Shown: in pieces, positions 27,294 through 36,800 of the stretch
Layout of the letters: the number at the start of each line of letters is the position of its first letter
Position numbering within the stretch: position 1 is the stretch's first letter
Assembly (NCBI GenBank): GCA_963739795.1
Contig: CAVUBL010000020.1
Coordinates: 118,172 to 182,171 of the forward strand
Source of the DNA: CAVUBL01 sp963739795
GTDB lineage: Bacteria > Acidobacteriota > Thermoanaerobaculia > Multivoradales > DATKCC01
Direction: 5' to 3'
DNA length: 64,000 nt
Notes under the pieces: model-generated
Seen by the model: only the letters and a program-made list of their open reading frames with translations
The model's database searches: none
Told to the model about the DNA's origin: nothing
Position numbers and translations under genes: made by a program

Positions 27294-28187
27294 GTGGCCG
27301 AAGCCGATTCGACCAGCACCCCCAAGAACTTCCGACCGGAGATCCCCCAGCGCAGCGAGCCCTTCTTCCTGAAGGGCTCGAACGAGCTCGACTGGGGCCT
27401 CAAGAACCGACTGGCGAGCATCTTCGACCCGCAGACGGGCCGGACCGTGATGCTCGCGTTCGACCACGGGTATTTCCAGGGCCCGACCACCGGCCTCGAG
27501 CGGGTGGATCTCGACATCGTGCCCCTGACCCGCTGGGCCGACACCTTGATGTGCACCCGGGGAATCCTGCGCACCTCGATCCCTCCCACCTACCGTGGAG
27601 GCATCGTGCTCCGGGCGAGCGGCGGACCGAGCATTCTGGCCGAGGACCTGACCGCCGAGTCCATCGCCCTCTCGATCGAGGAGGCGGTGCGGCTCAACGC
27701 CGCGGCGGTGGCCGTGCAGGTGTTCATCGGCGGCAAGAGCGAGCGCCAGACGGTGCACAACATGACTCGCCTGGTCGACGAGGGCAACCGCCGGGGGATC
27801 GCCACGCTGGCGGTGACCGCCGTCGGCCGCGAGATGACCCGCGACGCCCGCTACATGCGCCTCGCCACCCGGATCTGCGCCGAGCTGGGGGCGACCTACG
27901 TCAAGACTTACTACGTGGCCGACGGGTTCGACACGGTGGCCGCCGCCTGCCCGGTCCCGCTGGTCATCGCCGGCGGCAAAAAGCTGCCCGAGCGCGAGGC
28001 CCTGGAGCTCGCCCACCAGGCGACCCAGGAGGGCGCCGCCGGGGTCGACATGGGGCGCAACATCTTCCAGTCCGAGAGCCCTGCGGCGATGATCCAGGCG
28101 GTGCGCAGCGTGGTCCACGAGGGCGCGCGACCGGCCGAAGCCTACGAGCTCTACCGCGAGCTCGCCCACGAGCCGGTCGAAGCCTGA
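27294..28187 (+). CDS. lsrF: LsrF-like 3-hydroxy-5-phosphonooxypentane-2,4-dione thiolase / class I DhnA-type aldolase
   Basis: 297 residues from GTG 27294, which has an ideal SD (AGGAGA 27283-27288). E. coli LsrF (291 residues) transfers an acetyl group from phospho-HPD to CoA in autoinducer-2 breakdown. Near-identical blocks are visible: LKNRLASIFDPQTGRTVMLA, AFDHGYFQGPTTGLERVDLD, ADTLMCTRGILRTSIPP, YVKTYYVADGF with the Schiff-base Lys204, IAGGKKLPEREALE and GVDMGRNIFQS. No other lsr gene is present. The next gene, 22 nt downstream, is an aldolase/dehydrogenase fusion, so the substrate here may be a related phosphorylated diketone or deoxysugar product rather than AI-2. Confidence 0.88.
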   Translation: MAEADSTSTPKNFRPEIPQRSEPFFLKGSNELDWGLKNRLASIFDPQTGRTVMLAFDHGYFQGPTTGLERVDLDIVPLTRWADTLMCTRGILRTSIPPTYRGGIVLRASGGPSILAEDLTAESIALSIEEAVRLNAAAVAVQVFIGGKSERQTVHNMTRLVDEGNRRGIATLAVTAVGREMTRDARYMRLATRICAELGATYVKTYYVADGFDTVAAACPVPLVIAGGKKLPEREALELAHQATQEGAAGVDMGRNIFQSESPAAMIQAVRSVVHEGARPAEAYELYRELAHEPVEA

Positions 28188-28209
28188 GCGCCGAGGTCCC
28201 GAGGCCCCC

Positions 28210-30513
28210 ATGCAAGGCAGGTGGTCCGACACGGAAGCGGGGCGCTTCCTCGAGCTCTTCGGGGGCGCCTGGGGGGAGGATCTCGCCCTGCGCACTTACA
28301 CCAGCCGGCTCCTCGGGGCCGAGCCCTCCCTGGTGCTCCACGGCGGGGGAAACACCTCGGTCAAGGGCGAGATCGCCGACCGTTTCGGCGACCGCCGCCC
28401 GGTGCTCCGGGTCAAGGCCTCGGGGCGGAACCTGGCGGGGATCGAGCCGGGCGATCACGTGGCGGTCGACCTCGCGGCCGCGCGGCGGCTGGCCGAGCTG
28501 CCCGGCCGACTCGGTGGACTCGGCGGGGTCGGCGGGGAAGGCCTCGACGACCTGGAGCTCGCCGACGAGCTTCGGAACCACCGGCTCGATCATCGCGCGC
28601 CCACGCCGTCCATCGAGACACCGGTCCACGCGGTGATTCCGGCCCCCTTCGTGGACCACACCCACGCCGACGCGGTCCTGGCGCTCACCAACCGGCCCGA
28701 CGGCGAGAGCGTGGTCCGGAAGGCCCTGGGACCGGACGTTCTGGTCCTGCCCTATGTCGTGCCGGGGCTGGAGCTGGCCGCCGCCGTCGCCGACGCGCTC
28801 GCGGCCGCGAAGGCCGAGGGGCGCGACCTGGCCGAAGTGCCCGGCATGGTCTGGGTCCGCCACGGCCTGGTCACCTGGGGAGCGAGCGCGCGGCAATCGT
28901 ACGAGCGGACGATCGAGCTCGTGTCGCGGGCGGAGGAGTACCTGCAGGGGGAGATCGCACGGGCGGGAGCGGCGGCGAGACGAGGTGGGGTCGTGGAGGT
29001 GGCTGGCGCCGCGGACCCGGAGCTTGCGCGGGAGCGGCTGGAACGGGTGGCGCCGGTTCTCCGAGGGCTCCTCGCCCGGTCGACGGGGGAGCCGGATCGG
29101 CCGTACCGCCGGGTGATCCTGCGGGCGCTCCAGGAGCCGGCCGTGCTCGGCCTTCTGGCTCGCGCGGACGCCCGGGAGATCGCGGTCTCGCCGCCGCTGA
29201 CCGCGGACCACCTGATCCGCACCGGTCCGTGGCCCCTGTGGATCGACGAGCTCCCCTGGGACGACACCGAAGCTCTTCGCGCGCACCTCGAGACGGCGCT
29301 CGAGAGCTACCTGCGGGCCTACCGGGCCTACGCCGGGCGCCACCTCCCACAAGGTGCCACCCACTTTTCAGAGCCTCTTGGGCGGGGGCGTCCCTCTCCC
29401 CCCGCAAGGGAGGGAGAGGGATCGAGGGAGAGGGGGGCGATCCAGCAGGGTGCCACCCGCTTTTCAGCCGAGCTCGAGCTGCCCCGGGTGATCCTGGTCC
29501 CGGGCCTCGGCGTGGTCACCGCCGGGTCCTCCGCCGCCGAGGCGGACGTGGCCCGGGACATCGCCGTCCGAACCCTCGAGGTCAAGACCCGCATGGCGGA
29601 CGCCGGCGCCCGATACCTGGGACTGTCCGACGATCACATGGTGGCCATGGAGTACCGGCCCCTTCAGCTCGCGAAGCTCGCCGGGGCCGTCGCCGAGCAG
29701 GCCGCCGCCCCCCTCGCGCGCACCGTCGCCCTGGTCACCGGAGCGGCCGGCGCCATCGGTACCGGAATCTGCCACGAGCTTCTGGCGGCGGGCGCTCACC
29801 TGGTGGCGACCGATCTCGCCGGCGAGCGCTTGGAGCGCCTGGCGGGGGAGCTGGCGGAGGGCGCCCCTGGCCGGGTCCTGGCCGCGCCCATGGACGTCAC
29901 CGATCCCGCCTCGGTCACCGCGGCCTTCGACGCCGCGTCCCGAGAATGGGGAGGGATCGACCTTCTGGTGATCAACGCCGGCGCCGCTCACGTCGCCGGC
30001 CTTGCGGAGATGGCGCTTGCCGACTTCGAGCGCCTCGAGCGGATCAACGTCCACGGGACTCTGCTCCCCCTGAGCGAGGCGGCGCGCCGTTTCCGCCTCC
30101 AGGCGACCGGCGGCGACGTGGTCCTGGTCTCGACCAAGAACGTCTTCTCCCCCGGCGCCTCCTTCGGCGCCTACAGCGCCACCAAGGCCGCGGCCCACCA
30201 GCTCGCTCGGGTCGCGAGCCAGGAGCTGGCCGCCCTCGGCGTCCGGGTCAACATGGTGGCGCCCGACGCGGTCTTCTCGGAGGGGGAGGTCCGCTCGGGC
30301 CTCTGGGCCGAGGTCGGGCCGGCCCGCATGAAGGCCCGTGGGCTCACCGAGTCCGAGCTCGAGGCCTACTACCGCGACCGGAACCTCCTTCGCGCCCGGA
30401 TCACCGCCCGCCACGTGGCCCGCGCCGTCCTCTTCTTCGCCACCCGCCAGACTCCCACCACCGGTGCCACCCTCCCGGTCGACGGCGGCCTGCCCGACGC
30501 GACGCCGCGGTAA
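28210..30513 (+). CDS. Bifunctional class II aldolase / short-chain dehydrogenase (RhaD/RhaE-like)
   Basis: 767 residues. The N-terminal half is a zinc-dependent class II aldolase: LHGGGNTSVKGEIADRF near residue 44, then ETPVHAVIPAPFVDHTHADA with metal-ligand histidines. The C-terminal half is an SDR: VTGAAGAIGTGICHELLAAG (nucleotide-binding, Thr510), VINAGAAHVAGL and YSATKAAAHQLARVASQELA (Tyr655, Lys659). Such fusions include rhamnulose-1-phosphate aldolase/lactaldehyde dehydrogenase and close relatives that cleave a ketose-1-phosphate and oxidise the aldehyde. The protein is longer than usual, partly because of a 32-residue insertion (GATHFSEPLGRGRP and following) encoded by a palindromic repeat. 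The start lies 22 nt after the LsrF-like gene. Confidence 0.85.
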   Translation: MQGRWSDTEAGRFLELFGGAWGEDLALRTYTSRLLGAEPSLVLHGGGNTSVKGEIADRFGDRRPVLRVKASGRNLAGIEPGDHVAVDLAAARRLAELPGRLGGLGGVGGEGLDDLELADELRNHRLDHRAPTPSIETPVHAVIPAPFVDHTHADAVLALTNRPDGESVVRKALGPDVLVLPYVVPGLELAAAVADALAAAKAEGRDLAEVPGMVWVRHGLVTWGASARQSYERTIELVSRAEEYLQGEIARAGAAARRGGVVEVAGAADPELARERLERVAPVLRGLLARSTGEPDRPYRRVILRALQEPAVLGLLARADAREIAVSPPLTADHLIRTGPWPLWIDELPWDDTEALRAHLETALESYLRAYRAYAGRHLPQGATHFSEPLGRGRPSPPAREGEGSRERGAIQQGATRFSAELELPRVILVPGLGVVTAGSSAAEADVARDIAVRTLEVKTRMADAGARYLGLSDDHMVAMEYRPLQLAKLAGAVAEQAAAPLARTVALVTGAAGAIGTGICHELLAAGAHLVATDLAGERLERLAGELAEGAPGRVLAAPMDVTDPASVTAAFDAASREWGGIDLLVINAGAAHVAGLAEMALADFERLERINVHGTLLPLSEAARRFRLQATGGDVVLVSTKNVFSPGASFGAYSATKAAAHQLARVASQELAALGVRVNMVAPDAVFSEGEVRSGLWAEVGPARMKARGLTESELEAYYRDRNLLRARITARHVARAVLFFATRQTPTTGATLPVDGGLPDATPR
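29350..29466 (+). repeat. In-frame palindromic (REP-like) insertion flanked by 21-bp direct repeats, copy B
   Basis: Two 21-bp direct repeats (29350-29370 and 29446-29466, 19 of 21 bases equal, encoding QGATHFS and QGATRFS) bracket a G/C-rich palindrome with arms CCCTCTCCCCCC and GGGAGGGAGAGGG. The offset is exactly 96 bp, so 32 codons are added without breaking the frame. The interior matches the reverse complement of the element in front of rarA. Confidence 0.65.
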
Positions 30514-30886
30514 CGCGACGTAATATTTGGGAGGCCCCCCCGGTCCCGACCCCTCGACCCGCTGGGAGCACCTCGGTCTCGGCGATGGGGGATTCTAGAG
30601 ATTGGCAACCTGAAAGGTCCCAATTCTCTCGGTCTGCCCCCGCCGCCTCTCGAGTCGGACCCTCCGGGACCGGTTCGCCGACCCCTGGTTCTATGCTGTA
30701 GAGGCATTGCAACGTCGCTATGTTGTCGAGCTTTCGGGGTCTAGGCCATTGTCAATAATAGTCTTTCACGTACTAAAGTCTTAAATGTTGTGTTCAGGTG
30801 TTGACATGGGCAAGCCACCTCCCTAGGGTCGGCCCCGTAAGCTCGATCTATCACAGAAAGCCCGGCCGGCACCGGGGCCTTGATTG
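30514..30886 (+). other. Intergenic region upstream of the giant gene
   Basis: No gene is visible. A 9-bp imperfect stem (GAGATTGG 30598-30605 with CCAATTCTC 30620-30628) without a T-run could be a weak terminator for the aldolase operon. From about 30710 the base composition becomes clearly more AT-rich than the surroundings, ending in the promoter candidate at 30801-30829. The segment CCCGGCCGGCACCGGGG just before the start codon could fold over the initiation region. I tested it by eye for a cyclic-di-GMP or other known riboswitch and found no match. Confidence 0.5.
30801..30829 (+). promoter_or_regulatory. Candidate sigma70 promoter of the giant gene
   Basis: A perfect -35 TTGACA (30801-30806), a 17-nt spacer and TAGGGT (30824-30829) lie about 58 bp upstream of the giant gene's ATG, inside an unusually AT-rich stretch. 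The RNA would start near 30836 with a ~50-nt leader. Confidence 0.45.
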
Positions 30887-33800
30887 ATGTCGTTTCTTGG
30901 TCGACTCGCGCGTGTCCACGCGCCCCTCGCGGCCCTGGTGGCCATCGCCTTCCCGATCGGGTACGGGGGAGCTGTCCACGCCGCCTCGCTCCCGGACCTG
31001 GGCAATGCCCGCCTGGTCGTCGCCGGCACGCGCCTGAGCATCGAGCCCGAGGCTCAGACCGTCCCCTTCGACACGGCGACCATCGTCAAGACCCGTCTCG
31101 AAGGCTACGACGCCACCAACGGCTCGCTGCCTTCCGACCTCAGGGTCCTCGCCGACTTCACCGGCCCCGAGATCGAGGGGGTCCTGACCCTCGAGACCTC
31201 CCCCGGCGAGCCGTTCAGCATTCCGCGGCTGCACCTGAAAGGCCAGTACCAGCTCGACAACATCCGGCTGGTGGAGGGGGACGAGCTCCTGGCCTACGCC
31301 GAGCCCCGTTCGGCAGGCGTCCTGGTCACCCAGGTTCTGGTGACAAGCGTCACCTCGCGCGCCCTGACCCTGGACGAGATCCGCAGCTACGGCGTGGTCA
31401 CGGACGGTGACCGCTTCAAGGCCTTCAACTTCACTTTCGGATTCGCCGTCGACGGCCAGGTCTTCAACTACAACATCCCGGCTCTCCTGCTTCCGGGGGG
31501 AGCCGGCGGGAGCGGCCCGTCGATCCAGCTCCTCGAGCCCGCGAGGCTGCTCGGCGGCTCGAGCGGCACCACGGGTCCCCGATTCCAGCCCCCGAGGTTC
31601 GAGCCCTTCACCCTGACCCTGGACAAGCCCACGGCGTCCGACCCCTACGGCCCCGGCTGCGTCCTGATCGACGGATGCGACGAGACGGCGCCCCTGAGCC
31701 TGCCCGGGGTGATCCTGTTCCCGACGGACGTCAGCCTGCTCAATCAGTTCTTCTCGGTCATCGTGGTGGCCAAGAACGACGCTCCCGACGGCGATGCCCT
31801 GGTGATCCGGGACCTGACGGCCAAGGTGAGCCTTCCCCCGGGTCTCCGCCTCGCCGAAACGGAGCCTCCCACGCCGCTGGGCGTTCCGATCCCGGTTCGG
31901 GTGCCGGGGCCCGACGGCGAGCTGGGCACGGGTGACGACATCACGTTCCTGGTCGCCCAGGCCGAAGGAAAGGCCGATGTCCTCGTCGAAGGCCGTCAGC
32001 AGGGCACCCAGGTGGTCGAGTTCGACCTTCAGGGCGTGCTCGACGGCTTCCCGGACGGCGAAATCCGAAGGGTCTCGGGCAAGGCCCGGGGCGCAGTGGT
32101 GGTCCGCGACCCGACGCTCGGCCTGACGATCACCCACCCGGACACGGTGCGCACCGACGAGGAGTACTCGCTGCTGCTCACCTTCTCCAACACTGGCAAC
32201 GCGCCGGTCAACCTCCTCACGGTCAGCCTGCCAGTGGCGAGCCTCTCCGGCGTCCAGGTGGTGGGCGAGAGCTCGAAGACGATCCCGACGCTGCCGCCGG
32301 GCGAGTCGGAGGTCGTGGAGTTTCGCCTCAAGTCGCTCCGCACGGGCAAAGTCGTAGCGAGCTCGATCCGCCACGGGAGCCAGGTCGATCCCCACTTCGA
32401 GCTCGCCGTGGGCGTGGGCGAGGCGGGCATCCCGCTCTCTCCGGACACCATCATCCTCCCGGACTCCGCCGCCGAGCTGCCGGACGGCCTGGTGCGAAAC
32501 GCCCTGGCCCTCTCCGGATTAGCCTACTCCCTGGGCACGGCGCCCAGCGAGGCGATTCGTCCGGACCTGCCGCAGATCGATCTGCGCGGCCTCCACGAGA
32601 AGGTCTACTGGCTCGGCCAGGCCGGCCGCCACGTGAAGCTCGGCGAGGAGCTCTTCGACAGCGCCGCCGTCCTCGCCGCCGAATGGACGGGCGTGCGCAA
32701 TCCCGACTGGGAGTGGGACCGGCTGCGTCGGATCACCGACAAGGGCGGCCTGGTGGGCGACTCCCTGGGGCAAGTCTTCGCCGCCGAGGCGGGGGCCACG
32801 AGCCCCGAAGCCGCCTTCGATCGCTTCGCCGCCACGACCGCCTACCTCGGGCCCCTCCAGGCGGTCCTCGGGGTGGGCTCCGGCGTCGAGGTCACCGTGG
32901 CGAGCCGGACCAGCGGCAACGAGGTCGCGGGTCCCGGGATCGACCCCCTGCGGCTCCGGGACCTCCCGTACGCCGACCTCTACGATCTCGGTGGCTCGCA
33001 GATGGCTCTGCTGGCCTCGCCTGAGGACGAGGGCTACCGGATCCACCTCGAGGACTCCGACGGAGGCGGCCAGGAGCTCCACCTGCTGATCCGCGACGAG
33101 ACCGGGACCTTGCGGACGGTCGATTGGAGCGGGCTGTCGCTGGCGCCCGGAGGCTCGGCGGAGGTCGAGTACCAGGCCTCCGACGGCCAGCTCACCCTGT
33201 CGGTGGACGCCGACGGCGACGGCGTCGCCGAGGACCAGATCCCGGGCGCGGAGGGCACCCTCTCGCCCCGACCGTTCACCGTCCTGTCGGCAATCCAGGA
33301 CGCCTCGAACCACGCGGGCCATTCGATCGAGGTGCTGTTCAGCCAGGACGTCGATCTCGAGTCACTCTACCCTCGCGACCCGAGCCACTTCGCCATCCCC
33401 GGCAACCCCTCCGACGGCGGCCTGGTCAAGGTCGAGGAAGACCTCGCCGGCGGGCAGCTCGGAAGCTGCGGCTCCGAGGGCTGCAGCGACGGCAGCAACC
33501 CCTACGTCATCCACAACCCGTTCGACGGCCTCCTCAACACCCGCGTGGTCCGGGTGGCGTTCGATAATCCGCTCAGCCCCTACACGAGCCACAACCTGAC
33601 CGTCCACGACGTGGCGAGTGTCCTCGGCGAGACGGTCTCGAGCGCCGCGGTGCCGGTCGAGACCACCGTCACCGATCCGGGGACCCTGGTTCAGGGGCGG
33701 GTGATCGGCCCGGACGGCCAGCCCGTGCCGTACGCCCAGGTCGAGCTGATCCAGACCGACCAGCTCAACACCTACTTCTACAACGAGTGCCTCCTGCACA

Positions 33801-36800
33801 CGACGGCGATCGTCCAGGCCGACGCCAACGGTCGGTTCAACTTCGATTACGTCCGCCAGACCGCGTGCTCGGATCTGTACGAGATCCGCGGTACGGACCC
33901 GGCCAGCGGACGCCACGGCGCGGCGCGGGGTCGGGTGCGCTTCATCGGACAGACCGTCGAGCTCGACGTCCTGATGCTCGGCCGCGGCACGGTCCGCGGA
34001 CGGGTGACCTACGAAGACGGCACCGTCCCCGAGAGCTTCCAGGTGGTGGGCTACAGCCCGGTCTTCTTCGAGGGCGCCGAGGCAACCCTCGGCCCCGACG
34101 GCACCTACGAGATCCGCGATCTGCCGGTGGGGACGATCAGCCTCGGGGCCACTGACCACGAGGGCGGCTACGTCTACCAGACGGTGGAGATCCCGTCCTC
34201 GGGCTCGGTCACCGAACGTAACCTCACGATCATCCGGCGCTCTCCGGAAGAGGCCACCGGCGACGTGCGGGGCACCGTCTTCGCCACCGACGGCACCACC
34301 CCGATCTACGACGCCTACGTGGCCCTCTACGTCAACGGCGAGCTGGCCGGAGTCGAGCGGAGCGGCGCCGACGGCACCTTCGACTTCGGCACGGTGCCGG
34401 CCGGTCTGGCCGAGATCGAGGCCTTCGACGGCACCACCGGCCTGTCCGGCGCTCAGCTCTTCTTCGAGGTCCAGCCCGACCAGGTCAACGACGTGACCGT
34501 GCTCCTCAAGGACGAGCGGGGCACGGTAGAGGGCCACGTCTATCGCCAGACCCTCGATTCGGTGACCCCGGTCGAGGGGGCGGTGGTGTGGGTCAGCGGC
34601 ACCCCGTTCAACACGGTCACCGACGCCGACGGCTTCTACCGGATGGAGGGGGTCTTCGCCGGGGACCGGAAGATCCTCGCCGCCGATCTCACGAAGCAGG
34701 TGGAGGTCTCGGACCAGGTCACGGTGCAGGGTGGGGACCAGACCACTTACCGCGACCTCTACTTCGTCGAGAGCGTGGGCAGCGGCCTCGCGGGCGAGGT
34801 GCTCGGCTTCACGGGCAACCCGGTGCCGGGGGCGACGATCCACCTGGGCAACAACGCCGGCGGTTGGTGGAAGCAGACCTTCACCGACAGCTCCGGTCGC
34901 TTCACCCTGCCGAACCTGGCCCCGGGCAGCTACACGATCTACGCCTACGCCGGCGACGTGGGGATCACCGCGCGGGCGGCCATCCGCTACGAGGGCGAGA
35001 CCCCCTTCGTCCGGATCCAGTTCAAACAGGGCACGATCCGCGGCAAGACCGAGGCGATCAACGAGCAGGGCCAGACCGTGGGCGTGGTGTCCCTGGTCAC
35101 CTACCGGACCACGGTCGTCGAGAAGGGGTTCGGCACCGTCGCCCTCGACCACCACATCCACACTCTCGAGACCGACGCCGACGGCACCTTCGAGATCCCG
35201 GGCGTCCTCGCCGGCGCCTACCAGCTCACCGTCTCCAACGCCTTCCATGGCGAGAAGACGGTCCGCAGCGAGATCGTCACGAACGGCCAGGTCGCCGAGC
35301 ACGACTTCCTGTTCCAGCCCAACGGCCGGGTTCACGGCGTGGTCCTGGACTGGGACGGCGTAACCCCGGCAGCCGGGGCCACCGTCAACCTGCGCCATTC
35401 GGCCTTCGGACAGTACGACCTGACCACCGACGCCGACGGCCAGTTCGCCTTCGAGCTCATCCCCCCCGGCTCGAACCGCTTCGCCATCGACGCCGAGATC
35501 GAGCGCGACGGCGTGTACCGGACCGCGCGCATCTGGGCCGGCCTCACCCGGGCCGGGCAGGACCTCGAGGTGGAGATCACCTTGCCCATGCAGGGGACGG
35601 TGAGCGGCTCGGTGGAGGACGCGAACGGCGCCGCAGTGGCGGGGGCCGTCGTGACGCTCCGGGAAGGGGTCTATCCCAACCGGACTCTGGTCCACAACAC
35701 GGACGCCGAAGGCAACTTCAGCTTCACCAACGTCTTCGCCGGGCCGGTCTCTCTCTCCGCCCAGGCGCCCTCCCTGGGCGGCCTCGGCGGCCGCGCCCAG
35801 CTCGAGGTCACCGAAGAGGGCCAGGAGGTCTACAGCGTCATCAGCCTCGAGCCCACGGGGGAGGTGACCGGCCGCGTCCTCAGCCCCGAGACCGGGGAGG
35901 TCGTGCCGACGGTCCAGGTGGCCATAGATCAGCGATGGAGCATCACCAGCTACGACACCATCGACACCCTCACGACCAGCGAGGGCGAGTTCCGGTTCCG
36001 GTTGCTCCCCCTGGCCACGTACCGGGTGCGCGCTTTCGACCCCTCGACCGGGCGCTTCGGCCAGAGCGCCTGGTTCCCGGTGGACACCAACGGCCAGGTC
36101 GTCGACGTGCCGTTGACCCTGGAGGCCCGGGGGAGCGTCGAGGGCACCCTCTACGAGCCCGAGTCGCTCCTCGGAATCCCCGGCGCCACCATCGAGCTGC
36201 GGACCCACTCGCTGCGGCCGTTCACCACCTATGCCAGTACCGACGTCGACGGCCACTTCGACTTCGCGGGCATCCCCCAGGGCACGTTCACCCTGGCGAC
36301 GCGTGAGCCCGAGGGCCGACGGCGCGCCTCGGGCTCCGGCGAGATCGCCATGGAGGACGAGGTGGTCACCGTCGATCTCTACCTCGAGGCCTTGGGCCGA
36401 GTGGTGGGCTCGGTCCTCGCGCCGGTGGGCCAGCCCGACGGGCTCTTCGCCAACGCCAACGTGGTCATCTACGAGAGCGGTGCGGCCGTAGGGGCGACCT
36501 TCGACAACCCGTACGCCTTCGACGGGGTGATCAGCGACCGGCCCCTCGCGGTCCAAGCCTACGAGAACGGTGGCGACCATCGGGGTACGGTCACCGGGAC
36601 GCTCCCGTCCGGGGAGGCGGAGACCACCCTCGACGTCCGCATGCAGCCGATCGGCTCGGCGGCGGTCACCGTCCAGGACAGCCAGGGCAACCCGGTGGCG
36701 GGCGCCAGTGTCCACCTGACCAACTCCAGCTTCTACGGCTGGAAGTCGCTGGCGGCGAGCACCGGAGCCGACGGGCGGGCGCTCTTCGCCGGCCTCGGCG

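Noticed and set aside
30801..30886. Possible cyclic-di-GMP or other riboswitch in the giant gene leader
   Set aside because: GGGCAAGCC and GC-rich hairpins are present, but the conserved core bases and helices of the cyclic-di-GMP classes are not, and no other class fits.
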